Assembly (NCBI RefSeq): GCF_003480255.1
Contig: NZ_QUIN01000002.1
Coordinates: forward strand, 15,107-79,106
Reading direction: 5' to 3'
Length of the DNA stretch: 64,000 nt
DNA from: Erysipelatoclostridium sp. AM42-17
Lineage (GTDB): Bacteria > Bacillota_I > Bacilli_A > Erysipelotrichales > Coprobacillaceae
The notes under the pieces were generated by a model. That model had not been told where the DNA came from. It worked only from the letters and a program-made list of their open reading frames with translations, and ran no database searches. The translations under genes and the position numbers were made by a program. This document shows, one piece after another, positions 8,819-16,984 of the stretch (positions are counted from its first letter, which is position 1; every line of letters begins with the position of its first letter).

Positions 8819-9103
8819 TTAATGTGTATTTTTGCCTCGCCAACAATCATTAGAGCGTGTACTTCCATCATTTAAAGCTATAACAGGAACGTTTTTTAAA
8901 TGAAGATATCCTTCCTCATTTTCAATTAAATCATGAATAATGGATAATCGTTTATGTCCATCTTGACAGTAATATTGATTATCTTTGTAAATAACTTTGA
9001 TAGGAAAAGACAAACCTATTCTTTTGACTGAATCATAAGTACCTTGTCGATAAGGACAGTAATGATAATGGATATCATCTATAGATAATTGAATAATTCT
9101 CAT
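8819..9103 (-). CDS. Small ParB-like-fold protein of unknown function
   Basis: The 94-residue protein has the N-terminal core of the ParB/sulfiredoxin-like fold: IIQLSIDDIHYHYCPYR, then VKRIGLSFPIKVIYKDN, then QDGHKRLSII, where the last block corresponds to the nucleotide-contacting segment of ParB-N domains. There is no helix-turn-helix, so it is not a partition protein. A polar, Arg-rich end (STRSNDCWRGKNTH) follows and looks conserved in style. It starts inside the murE stop (ATGA overlap) and is followed by pepD, so it is cotranslated with a peptidoglycan gene. Its function cannot be assigned. Confidence 0.7.
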   Translation of the reverse strand: MRIIQLSIDDIHYHYCPYRQGTYDSVKRIGLSFPIKVIYKDNQYYCQDGHKRLSIIHDLIENEEGYLHLKNVPVIALNDGSTRSNDCWRGKNTH

Positions 9104-10479
9104 GCATTTCCTTCATGTTGATCAATATATTTTTGGATTTCTTCTTGATCACTGTAATGATGTTTACCGGTACTGGTAATTTGGTAATTTTCATGTCCTT
9201 TGCCAAGTACGAGTAAAATGTCATCTTTTTCTAACATATCCATTGCCTTTACAATTGCCTTTTTACGATCTGGTTCAATCATATAATTTTCATGTTTTAA
9301 TCCCTTAACAATATCATCAATGATTTTATTAGGATCTTCACTACGTGGATTATCACTTGTAATCACCACAAAATCACTGCCTTCACTTGCTATTTCTCCC
9401 ATAATCGGACGTTTTAAAGGATCACGATCACCACCGCATCCCATCACAGTCATAATTCTTCCTTTTTTAAATTCTTTTGCACTTTCTAAGACATTTTTAA
9501 CAGCATCTGGTGTATGTGCAAAATCTACAAAAATACCATTTTGATGATATTCAATGAGTTCCATACGTCCACTAGGTGCTTTTAAACGATCATTCAACGC
9601 TAAAATATCTTCAATACGATAACCCAAATGATGAATTAGCAACAACGCCGTTAAGTAATTGTAAACATTATATCTACCTACCATTTGAATTTTGGTTTGA
9701 TAATGATTTCCTTGATAATCAAAAGAAAAATAAGTTCCTAAATGAGTAAATTTAATTTCATCAATAACCAAATCACCTTGATGATCACTAATGATTTCAT
9801 TACAATTATGATCCAACATAAAATAATGTGCATGTGGATCATCACCATTAATAATGGCTATTTTATTATTTCTAGTTTTTTTAAATAATAGTTGTTTTGC
9901 TTTTGCATAATTTTCCATCGTTTTATGATAATCTAAATGATCTTGTGTTAAATTAGTAAAAGCGACTTCATCAAATTCCAAACCATGTATACGGTCTTTA
10001 GCTAAAGCATGACTGCTCACTTCCATGACCATTGTCTTACATCCTGCTTCTTTAGCCTTTAAAAAATAATCATATAAAACATCAACATCAGGCGTCGTAT
10101 TCACCATATTAAGATAATGATGATGATAATAAAACCCAATTGTTCCCATGTAACTAGCTGGATGATTTAACATTTCTAACATTTGATAAATCATATAACA
10201 AATAGTTGTTTTCCCATTTGTACCGGTTACCCCGATTAAATTCATATCTTTAAATTCAGGATAATAATTTTGATACAAATAATCTTTTAAATAAGCTCTT
10301 GTATCAGGAACAATCACTGTTTCAACGTCATAATTTCCTTCTTCACAAATAATTTTACTTGCTCCATTTTTAATAGCACTCTCTATATAATCATGACCGT
10401 CACGTTCAACATTACGAATCGCAATAAATGTATCTCCTGGTTTGACTTTTCTTGAGTCCGTTTTTAGTTTTATTTCCAT
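9100..10479 (-). CDS. murE: UDP-MurNAc-tripeptide synthetase, probably meso-DAP adding
   Basis: MurE adds the third amino acid of the peptidoglycan stem peptide. Its 459 residues show the Mur-ligase ATP loop GVTGTNGKTT, the central GRYNVYNYL and DFAHTPDAV segments, and VMGCGGDRDPLKRP. The specificity loop reads DNPRSEDP; DNPR is the signature of enzymes that use meso-diaminopimelate, while lysine enzymes differ at this loop. That specificity is family knowledge, not shown here. AAGGAG precedes the ATG. The gene leads the murE, ParB-like, pepD group. Confidence 0.95.
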   Translation of the reverse strand: MEIKLKTDSRKVKPGDTFIAIRNVERDGHDYIESAIKNGASKIICEEGNYDVETVIVPDTRAYLKDYLYQNYYPEFKDMNLIGVTGTNGKTTICYMIYQMLEMLNHPASYMGTIGFYYHHHYLNMVNTTPDVDVLYDYFLKAKEAGCKTMVMEVSSHALAKDRIHGLEFDEVAFTNLTQDHLDYHKTMENYAKAKQLLFKKTRNNKIAIINGDDPHAHYFMLDHNCNEIISDHQGDLVIDEIKFTHLGTYFSFDYQGNHYQTKIQMVGRYNVYNYLTALLLIHHLGYRIEDILALNDRLKAPSGRMELIEYHQNGIFVDFAHTPDAVKNVLESAKEFKKGRIMTVMGCGGDRDPLKRPIMGEIASEGSDFVVITSDNPRSEDPNKIIDDIVKGLKHENYMIEPDRKKAIVKAMDMLEKDDILLVLGKGHENYQITSTGKHHYSDQEEIQKYIDQHEGNA

Positions 10480-10519
10480 TATTATAACTCCTTTTTAATC
10501 AATCCTATTATAATACAAA

Positions 10520-11389
10520 TCAATGTTGATTGATATGTTTTTCACTGACAACATAAAGTGCATGAGGACACATCTTTAAATCATAATGTCCCCTACCAAA
10601 TATTTCACCATCAATATTAACGTTTTGTTGAATATCTAAAGCAATATGAGAGTACTGATAGTGATGATATTTCTTTGTCTTATGTAAAGTTCTTCTTAAT
10701 AAATGATATGCATAAAATGGTAATTCCTTTTTAGAGATAGCATCAACGACTTCTATATCAATTAAATCTTGATTACAGCCTGTATGATAGCCAATGTAGA
10801 AACCACCACCAAAATACTGACTGTTACAAAACGCACCAATTGTTACATTCCCACGATATATTTGTAAATCATCATAAGTGATATTTAAAGAATAACTTGG
10901 TAATGTGATGATTTGTTTTAATATTTGCATCATATACTGCCATGATCGCGGTATGATGGGATATTTTTTTAAATGAACTTGATTCGCTATTTGTGCGTCG
11001 AGCCCACAACAACATATATTAATACAATAAACATCATTACACTTAATTAAATGAAAAGGTTGCGCTTTTAATGTTAGACTTTTCTTTAAAATCTGAATTG
11101 GATCTCTACTTTGATAAAGTGATCTAGCAAAATCATTACCTGTTCCTTGTGGAATGACTACGAGTTCATTTTGACTATAAGCCATACCATTTGCTACTTT
11201 ATGAACAAAGCCATCACCCCCTACAGCATAAAGCCGACACTTTTGTTTTTGGTATTCTAAAGCGATTTCTCTTGCTTCATCCAAATTTTGAGTAAAACGA
11301 AATTCGTATTGATATCCTTGCATACAAGCAATAATCTGATTTAAAAATTGTTGATCGGTTCCTGATTTTAATATAAATACATGTTTCAT
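10520..11389 (-). CDS. Diacylglycerol/lipid kinase family protein (YegS/BmrU-like)
   Basis: The 289-residue cytosolic enzyme has the DAGK catalytic fold: the nucleotide loop appears as AVGGDGFVHKVANG (GGDGF in place of the common GGDGT), followed by VIPQGTGNDFARS. A second beta-rich domain carries NICCCGLDAQIA and the C-terminal NIDGEIFG. Members phosphorylate diacylglycerol, sphingoid bases or related lipids; the substrate cannot be predicted. A GAGGAG ribosome binding site supports the ATG at 11389. It stands between murE and the next operon on the same strand. Confidence 0.87.
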   Translation of the reverse strand: MKHVFILKSGTDQQFLNQIIACMQGYQYEFRFTQNLDEAREIALEYQKQKCRLYAVGGDGFVHKVANGMAYSQNELVVIPQGTGNDFARSLYQSRDPIQILKKSLTLKAQPFHLIKCNDVYCINICCCGLDAQIANQVHLKKYPIIPRSWQYMMQILKQIITLPSYSLNITYDDLQIYRGNVTIGAFCNSQYFGGGFYIGYHTGCNQDLIDIEVVDAISKKELPFYAYHLLRRTLHKTKKYHHYQYSHIALDIQQNVNIDGEIFGRGHYDLKMCPHALYVVSEKHINQH

Positions 11390-11429
11390 ATGATTTTCTC
11401 CTCATCTTTATTTTAAACCAAAATTAAAA

Positions 11430-11451
11430 AAAGTCGACCCAAGTCGACTTT
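11430..11451 (-). terminator. Intrinsic terminator downstream of the gene at 11455-12348
   Basis: AAAGTCGAC and GTCGACTTT form a perfect 9-bp stem with a TTGG loop, followed on the minus strand by further T residues. Confidence 0.88.
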
Positions 11452-11454
11452 GAA

Positions 11455-12348
11455 TTATCTATTAATAGATGAAGCAATTTTATGATATGTATGACGTTTT
11501 CCTCTAATAGCAATAGATAAAGCCATGATATTTTCTGGTAAAGCAATTCCACAGAATCCAGCATCACCAATATGTTGAATATCAACACCACAACGTTTAT
11601 TTAATAACGCAATTTCTCTAATTGTAGCTTCATCAGCACCTTCTTGGCTTGTTCCAATAGCACTTAAAGATAATGCACCATGAGCTTTAATATAACGGCA
11701 TGCTTCTGTTACTTCTTGTTCAGATAAACCAGGAACAGTATTCACTGCTGGCATTAAGATAACATCTGCTCCAGCTTCAATAAATTCTTTAATACTATCC
11801 ATATCTACGATTGGTTCATCAATACCAGCAGCATGCATTTTACCGGCAATAATTAATCCTTTAAAATACTTTTTAGCTTCCTTAATAGCTTCACAGATTG
11901 AATGATTTGAGACACCTACACCAGGATTCCCAGTTAAACAAATAAAATTAAACCCTAATTCTTGAGCTTTAATATATGTTTCCTTAGTTGCTTGTCTTCC
12001 TGAGGCAATAGTATGACGTTCTTCCATCATATCAGCATCTAAATCTACTGGTTCTAAATTACATCCTACTGGTCTTCCCACTAATCTTTGTAATTCTTTA
12101 ACAGGGTTTTCACAATCTTCAATTCCAGCGATTTTAGGATTTTGACAATCAAAACAGTTTAATAAAACCATATCACTACCAAATGATACAGCTAATTCAG
12201 CATTTGTTAAATCACCTAATAAAGGTTCAATAGCCACAACTGTTTCAGTCATAACAGTTCTACCTTCACTTGCAAGAATGGCTTGCTTTAATTGTTGACC
12301 ATCCATTTTTAACATTTCACTACTTGTACAGTTTAATAATCTTTTCAT
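11455..12348 (-). CDS. Conserved TIM-barrel-like protein of unknown function
   Basis: This 297-residue soluble protein resembles a conserved Firmicutes family (I believe DUF7916; not verified) predicted to form a beta/alpha barrel. Repeated strand-helix units end in Gly/Asp-rich loops: SFGSDMVLLNCFDC, LGFNFICLTGNPGVG, IIAGKMHAAGID, EAGADVILMPAVNTVPG and VDIQHIGDAGFCGIALPENI. The last loop looks like a phosphate-binding site, as in phosphosugar or isomerase barrels. No known catalytic set is recognised. It stands alone between its own strong promoter and terminator, so it is a separately regulated unit. Confidence 0.7.
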   Translation of the reverse strand: MKRLLNCTSSEMLKMDGQQLKQAILASEGRTVMTETVVAIEPLLGDLTNAELAVSFGSDMVLLNCFDCQNPKIAGIEDCENPVKELQRLVGRPVGCNLEPVDLDADMMEERHTIASGRQATKETYIKAQELGFNFICLTGNPGVGVSNHSICEAIKEAKKYFKGLIIAGKMHAAGIDEPIVDMDSIKEFIEAGADVILMPAVNTVPGLSEQEVTEACRYIKAHGALSLSAIGTSQEGADEATIREIALLNKRCGVDIQHIGDAGFCGIALPENIMALSIAIRGKRHTYHKIASSINR

Positions 12349-12372
12349 ACTCTATTCTCCTTCACTTTTCAT

Positions 12373-12401
12373 ATCATAGCTTGTATATACATAAAAGTCA
12401 A
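12373..12401 (-). promoter_or_regulatory. Promoter of the TIM-barrel-like gene
   Basis: TTGACT (12401-12396) and TATGAT (12378-12373) with a 17-base spacer, about 25 bases before the ATG at 12348. Confidence 0.7.
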
Positions 12402-12421
12402 TGATATTTAAAGCGCATTCA

Positions 12422-14173
12422 TTAGCTTTGTTCTTCTTTTTCTTTTAGCTCTAATAGTTCTAAAAAACGTTCATTTTTTTGTTCAAGTTCTTCGTTTAAG
12501 CGATCTCTTTGATCACATATCTTAGCTATCTCTTGATAATCTTCTAAACTATTAAGTTGTTCCTCTAATGATGAAACTTGATTTTCTAAATCTTGAATTG
12601 TTCCTTCAATTGTTTCTAGTTCTTTCTTCTCTAAATAAGGCATACGGTAACGACTTTGTTTTGCTTTACGATAATCATGAGCTCCATTAGATTCCTTCTT
12701 TTCCTTTTGGGTTTGACTATAGATTAAACTACTATATCCCCCATTTTGATATCTTAAAGTTTGATTTTGCAAAATAAATAAACCATCACATATACGATCT
12801 AAAAAATAACGATCATGACTTACAACGATAATCATTCCTGCAAAAGAATCTAAATAATCTTCTAAAATTGTCAAAGTATCAATATCTAAATCATTAGTTG
12901 GTTCATCAAGTACCAAAACATTAGGCATTGTCATTAAAACCCTTAGTAAATAAAGTCTTCTTCTTTCACCACCTGATAAACGTGAAATCAAGGTATGTTG
13001 CATCTTTGCATCAAACAAGAAACGTTCACACATATTTTTAGCAGACAATGTTTCCTTACCAAATTGTTGATAACTCGCAACTTCTTGAATATAATCAATG
13101 ACTTTTTTATTTAATGGTAAATCTTCGTAGCCTTGTTTAAAATATCCAAAATGCACAGTTTCTCCTATTTCAACACTTCCTGATGTCGGTTTTATTTGTT
13201 GCGTAATAATGTTAAGTAAAGTTGATTTTCCTGTTCCATTATCTCCTAGTATACCTATCCGATCATATCTTTTAAAAGTATAAGAAAAGGGTTGGAATAA
13301 TAAGCGTTCACCAAAAGAATGTGATATATCATGTAAAATAATCGTTTTCTTTCCTAATCTTCTTGATACATCCATGAGTTGTACTTTTTGTTCTACAGCA
13401 ACATCTGCTATTTGACTTAACTGTTCAAATCGTTGTAAACGATCCTTACTTTTAGTAGTACGTGCTTGTACTCCTGCTCGTACCCATTCTAATTCTTTCT
13501 TTAAAAAATTCTTTCTTTTTCTTTGAGCATTCAAATCATTTTCTATTCTTATTTGTTTTAATTCTAAATATTGAGAATAATTTGCTTCATAGTTATATAG
13601 ATGTCCTTGGCTTAATTCAACAATACGATGACATACTCTCTCTAAAAAATAACGATCATGCGTCACCATCAATAATCCTTTTTTCCATTTTATTAAATAT
13701 TTTTCTAAATATTCAATCATCGAATTATCCAAGTGATTGGTTGGTTCATCAAGAATAAGTAAGTCACATGGCTTCATTAGAGCAATCGCTAAAGCCACTC
13801 TTTTTAATTGTCCTCCCGATAAATGATCAACCAGTCTATTTTCATCTTCCATTCCAAAACGATGTAACATCGTTTTAATTTCATATAAGTTTAAATCTTT
13901 GGTATCAATTTGTTTCTTTACTGTTTCTAAAATCGTATCACCATTTTGATATACTGGATTTTGTGATAAATAGTTGATTTTAATATCTTTTTGATACATT
14001 ACTTGCCCTTGAAATGCTTCTTGACCTGCAATCATCTTCAACAATGTAGATTTACCTGTACCATTTACACCAATTAAAGCAACTTTATCTTTTTGATCTA
14101 AATAAAAATGAGCATCATCGACAATCATCTTTTCACCATATTTTTTAAATGCATGTTCAATACTTACTAGCAT
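12422..14173 (-). CDS. ABC-F family ATPase (Uup-like)
   Basis: Two ABC ATPase domains are joined in one 583-residue cytosolic protein with no membrane segment. Domain 1 has GVNGTGKSTLLKM, the signature LSGGQLKRVALA and LLILDEPTNHLD; domain 2 has GDNGTGKSTLL, LSGGERRRLYLL and VLVLDEPTNDLD. A linker rich in Lys/Arg (about 210-260) and a C-terminal coiled coil (about 510-580, rich in Glu and Leu) match Uup-type ABC-F proteins, which act on the ribosome or on branched nucleic acids. Drug resistance is possible in ABC-F proteins, but nothing here points to it. The SD is GAGGTGG. Confidence 0.9.
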   Translation of the reverse strand: MLVSIEHAFKKYGEKMIVDDAHFYLDQKDKVALIGVNGTGKSTLLKMIAGQEAFQGQVMYQKDIKINYLSQNPVYQNGDTILETVKKQIDTKDLNLYEIKTMLHRFGMEDENRLVDHLSGGQLKRVALAIALMKPCDLLILDEPTNHLDNSMIEYLEKYLIKWKKGLLMVTHDRYFLERVCHRIVELSQGHLYNYEANYSQYLELKQIRIENDLNAQRKRKNFLKKELEWVRAGVQARTTKSKDRLQRFEQLSQIADVAVEQKVQLMDVSRRLGKKTIILHDISHSFGERLLFQPFSYTFKRYDRIGILGDNGTGKSTLLNIITQQIKPTSGSVEIGETVHFGYFKQGYEDLPLNKKVIDYIQEVASYQQFGKETLSAKNMCERFLFDAKMQHTLISRLSGGERRRLYLLRVLMTMPNVLVLDEPTNDLDIDTLTILEDYLDSFAGMIIVVSHDRYFLDRICDGLFILQNQTLRYQNGGYSSLIYSQTQKEKKESNGAHDYRKAKQSRYRMPYLEKKELETIEGTIQDLENQVSSLEEQLNSLEDYQEIAKICDQRDRLNEELEQKNERFLELLELKEKEEQS

Positions 14174-14216
14174 ACTTCCACCTCACGATGATTTTAACAC
14201 AAATCATTGACTACGA

Positions 14217-14921
14217 CTACTTACCCTGTTTGTTTTTATAATAGGTCTTTAAAATAAACATCACTCTTATCAGTATAAGTAAAACAATAATATACAAATA
14301 GAATTGTTGATGAGGATTCTTTTGCGACTTTTTTATCTGTTTATTTTTTATAATGAGTTGATGAATTGATTTATTTTGATGATAAATTTTTCCTTTCTTA
14401 ATCCTGATTTCAATTGGTTTGTTAAGTTTGATATAACCTTTTGGAACTTTATTTTGGTATAGCAAATACTTACCATCTTTCAATGAAGTAAAGCTATACT
14501 GTGATTCTTGATGAGACATTTCTATGATTTGTTCTTTACCATTTTCTTTTTTATATAAAACCATAACCGTACCTTTTAAAGCTTGATTATTTTCTTTTTT
14601 AAGTTTGACCGTTAAACAACTTCGATAGGGAGTATAATATACTTCAATGTATTTATTTTGATTTAAAAGTCCTTTTATTTCATCTCCTTTTATCTTAACT
14701 TGTTGATAGCCTTTAAATGACCTGTTCAAATTATAATGAGTATTGGCATTTTGTTTTATAATAGAATGAGCTAATTGTTTTTGACTTTCTTGATCTATAT
14801 AGGTTACATTAATTTTATAATTGATATTTGATTGACTCGTTGTTTTAGCTTTTATTTTAAAAACAGGTAGTGTAAAAAGCAATAACAACATCATTCCCAT
14901 TATAAATAATCTTCTTTTCAT
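14217..14921 (-). CDS. Membrane-anchored surface protein with MucBP-like and SpaA-like domains
   Basis: The 234-residue protein begins with a Sec signal peptide (MKRRLF, then a Met/Leu run up to about residue 25). Residues 35-97 look like a MucBP repeat (YKINVTYIDQESQKQL, GYQQVKIKGDEI, VYYTPY). Residues 100-175 resemble a SpaA/Cna-B-type prealbumin fold ending in VPKGYIKLNKPIEI. A basic linker leads to one C-terminal membrane helix (about 206-224) and a short positive tail. There is no LPXTG motif before it, so it is probably held by the helix alone. A small adhesin-like protein is the best description; the ligand is unknown. Confidence 0.72.
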   Translation of the reverse strand: MKRRLFIMGMMLLLLFTLPVFKIKAKTTSQSNINYKINVTYIDQESQKQLAHSIIKQNANTHYNLNRSFKGYQQVKIKGDEIKGLLNQNKYIEVYYTPYRSCLTVKLKKENNQALKGTVMVLYKKENGKEQIIEMSHQESQYSFTSLKDGKYLLYQNKVPKGYIKLNKPIEIRIKKGKIYHQNKSIHQLIIKNKQIKKSQKNPHQQFYLYIIVLLILIRVMFILKTYYKNKQGK

Positions 14922-14943
14922 GACATTCTCCTCCTAAATTATT

Positions 14944-14973
14944 TTAATAAAAAGAAGAAATAAAGAATGTCAA
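14944..14973 (-). promoter_or_regulatory. Promoter of the surface protein gene
   Basis: Perfect TTGACA (14973-14968), 18-base spacer, TATTAA (14949-14944), then AGGAGG before the ATG at 14921. Confidence 0.6.
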
Positions 14974-15018
14974 ATAATGCAGGAAATCCTTTTTATTTTA
15001 AGCATTAGTAATATGAAT

Positions 15019-15040
15019 TTATTTTGATTAATCAAAATAA
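15019..15040. promoter_or_regulatory. Perfect 22-bp palindrome, candidate operator
   Basis: The half-site TTATTTTGATT is followed directly by its reverse complement, with no spacer or mismatch. It lies in the middle of the divergent region between the surface protein gene (-) and the zinc-ribbon gene (+), about 45 bp from the -35 of one and from the -10 (TATAAT, 15086-15091) of the other. No T run follows, so it is not a terminator. Confidence 0.5.
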
Positions 15041-15115
15041 TCATGTCATAATAAAATAGTTCATTTTAGGTTAACAGTTTCTTTTTATAATGCTAGAAAA
15101 ATAAGGAGTATGAAT

Positions 15116-15508
15116 ATGAAAGAAAAATTAATTCGTTTTATGCAAGGTCGTTATGGAATTGATAAATTAAATAACCATTTACTTGTATTTGTTATTGTGT
15201 TATTTATTTTAAATATGTTTATTAATCAACCTGCTATCTTAATATTAGGCTATATCTTATGGTTTATTGTCATTTACCGTATGTTTTCCAAACAAATCTA
15301 TAAACGATACAATGAAAACACAAAGTATACTCAATTGATTAAACCCATTACTCAATTTTTCAATTTACAAAATAAACGTTTACATGACCGTCAACATAAA
15401 TATTTTCGTTGTCCTCATTGTAAACAAATGGTAAGACTACCAAAAGGAAAAGGAAAAATTATTGTTACTTGTCCTCAATGTCATGAACGTTTTGAAAAGA
15501 GAACTTAA
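15116..15508 (+). CDS. Membrane protein with C-terminal zinc ribbon
   Basis: Of the two in-frame ATGs at 15110 and 15116, the second has the better distance (eight bases) to AAGGAG, giving a 130-residue protein. Two adjacent hydrophobic segments (about residues 20-60: HLLVFVIVLFILNMF and AILILGYILWFIVIY) form a hairpin, followed by a basic cytosolic stretch and a zinc-ribbon CPHC...CPQC near residues 100-123. It starts the cassette continued by DUF5685 (gap of two bases) and the J-domain gene. Its role is unknown; the ribbon may recruit a partner protein or nucleic acid to the membrane. Confidence 0.78.
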   Translation: MKEKLIRFMQGRYGIDKLNNHLLVFVIVLFILNMFINQPAILILGYILWFIVIYRMFSKQIYKRYNENTKYTQLIKPITQFFNLQNKRLHDRQHKYFRCPHCKQMVRLPKGKGKIIVTCPQCHERFEKRT

Positions 15509-15510
15509 TC

Positions 15511-16353
15511 ATGTTTGGATATGTTACAACAAATCGTCCAGAACTTAAAATCAAAGAAGACCAAATCTACCAACAATATTATTGTGGCTTATGCCAAATA
15601 TTAAAAAAAGATTATGGTAGAAAAGCACAGCTTTCTTTAAGTAATGATTTAACTTTTGTTTATTTGCTATTATCTTCTTTATACGAACCTCAAAGTCAAA
15701 TAGAAAGTTATCGTTGTCCACTTCACCCTACAAAAAAACATATTGTTTTAAAAAACAAATATGGTCATTATGCCAGTGATATGAATATGATTTTAACATA
15801 CTATAAGTGTGAGGATGATATGATAGATGATCATAGTATTCATCAAAATATTTATCATCAACTACTAAAGGCAAATATGAAAAAAATCAAAAAGAAATAT
15901 CCTGAAAAATGTACTCTTATAAAAAAAGAACTTGAGCAAATTCATCATCTTGAACAAAATAATTGTCAAGATCTTGATGAAATATCTCGTCATTTTGGTA
16001 TAATTATGGGGCATATCATGATTTATGATAATGATTCGTTTAAGGATGATTTGTATCAATTAGGATTTTATTTAGGTAAATTTATTTATTTGCTTGATGC
16101 CTATGATGATATTGAAGAAGATATTAAAAAGAATCATTATAATCCTTTAAAAAATAAATATCAAAACACTGATTTTGAAGAAAAATATGTCAATATTTTA
16201 GAGATGATGATGAGTGAATGTAGTTTCTATTTTGAAAAACTTCCTATTATCGAAAATAGCGAGATTCTTAAAAATATTATCTACAGTGGTGTTTGGACAA
16301 AATATGCACTCATCAAAAGTAAAAGAATGGAGAAGAAAAATGAATCCTTATGA
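15511..16353 (+). CDS. DUF5685 family protein
   Basis: The 280-residue, mostly helical protein matches DUF5685: MFGYVTTNRPELKIKE, then YYCGLCQILKKDYG with Cys25 and Cys28, RCPLHP with Cys69, and the acidic LLDAYDDIEEDIKKNHYNPL near residues 194-213. The acidic motif in a helical context recalls the DDxxD metal sites of isoprenoid-synthase folds, but no such activity is known, and the similarity is weak. The CxxC plus later Cys/His suggest a metal site. It is sandwiched between the zinc-ribbon gene and the J-domain gene, whose start it overlaps by 14 bases. Function unknown. Confidence 0.8.
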   Translation: MFGYVTTNRPELKIKEDQIYQQYYCGLCQILKKDYGRKAQLSLSNDLTFVYLLLSSLYEPQSQIESYRCPLHPTKKHIVLKNKYGHYASDMNMILTYYKCEDDMIDDHSIHQNIYHQLLKANMKKIKKKYPEKCTLIKKELEQIHHLEQNNCQDLDEISRHFGIIMGHIMIYDNDSFKDDLYQLGFYLGKFIYLLDAYDDIEEDIKKNHYNPLKNKYQNTDFEEKYVNILEMMMSECSFYFEKLPIIENSEILKNIIYSGVWTKYALIKSKRMEKKNESL

Positions 16354-16939
16354 TGTATTAGGTATCACTCCTGACGCCAGTGATGATGAAGTAAAAAAGG
16401 CCTATCGCCGTTTATCAAAAAAATATCATCCTGACGCCAATATTAACAATCCTAATCAAGCTGCTTATACTGAAAAATTCAAGGAAGTACAAAATGCTTA
16501 TAAGACAATCATGGATAGTCGCAAAAAAGGTAATCAATACCAAGGTGGCTATACTAGCTATAGTTATCAATATACTGGAAATGATCAAGAAGCATTTAAT
16601 GAAGCTGCCGGTTTTATTAATGCTCGTCGTTTCCCCGAAGCCTTACAAGTATTAGGACAAATTCGTACCCGTAATGCAATGTGGTTTTATTATAGTGCCT
16701 TAGCTGAAAATGGTGTTGGTAATAATATCCGTGCCCGTGAGTATGCTAGGACAGCAGTCAATATGGAACCGATGAACTTTCAATATATAATGTTATTACA
16801 ACAATTACAAGGAAATACAGCTCAATATCGTACAACGAGTCAAAGTTATGGTCGACCTGATACATCTATGGATTGTTGTTATCAAGTATTGATGTTGAAT
16901 TGTTTAATGAGCTGTTGTTGTCGTGGTTTTTACTGTTAG
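16340..16939 (+). CDS. J-domain protein with Cys-rich C-terminus
   Basis: The start at 16340 (MNPYDVLGITPDAS) has GGAG in front and gives 199 residues. Residues 1-65 are a complete J domain with the HPD motif at 30-32, so it should stimulate an Hsp70 (DnaK) partner. A Gly/Tyr/Gln linker is followed by a TPR-like helical part (about 90-155, RRFPEALQVLGQIRTRN). The last 20 residues hold seven cysteines (CC, C, CCC, C), which is unusual. It lacks the G/F zinc-finger layout of DnaJ. It overlaps DUF5685 and probably acts with it, for example in loading a metal or chaperoning it; that is inference. Confidence 0.85.
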   Translation: MNPYDVLGITPDASDDEVKKAYRRLSKKYHPDANINNPNQAAYTEKFKEVQNAYKTIMDSRKKGNQYQGGYTSYSYQYTGNDQEAFNEAAGFINARRFPEALQVLGQIRTRNAMWFYYSALAENGVGNNIRAREYARTAVNMEPMNFQYIMLLQQLQGNTAQYRTTSQSYGRPDTSMDCCYQVLMLNCLMSCCCRGFYC

Positions 16940-16948
16940 TACAAATAA

Positions 16949-16983
16949 AAAATGCATTTCTAAATTGTTTAGAAATGCATTTT
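16949..16983. terminator. Bidirectional terminator after the J-domain gene
   Basis: A perfect 16-bp stem (16949-16964 with 16968-16983) with a TTG loop. It also serves the minus-strand gene ending at 16985. Confidence 0.9.
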
Positions 16984-16984
16984 A

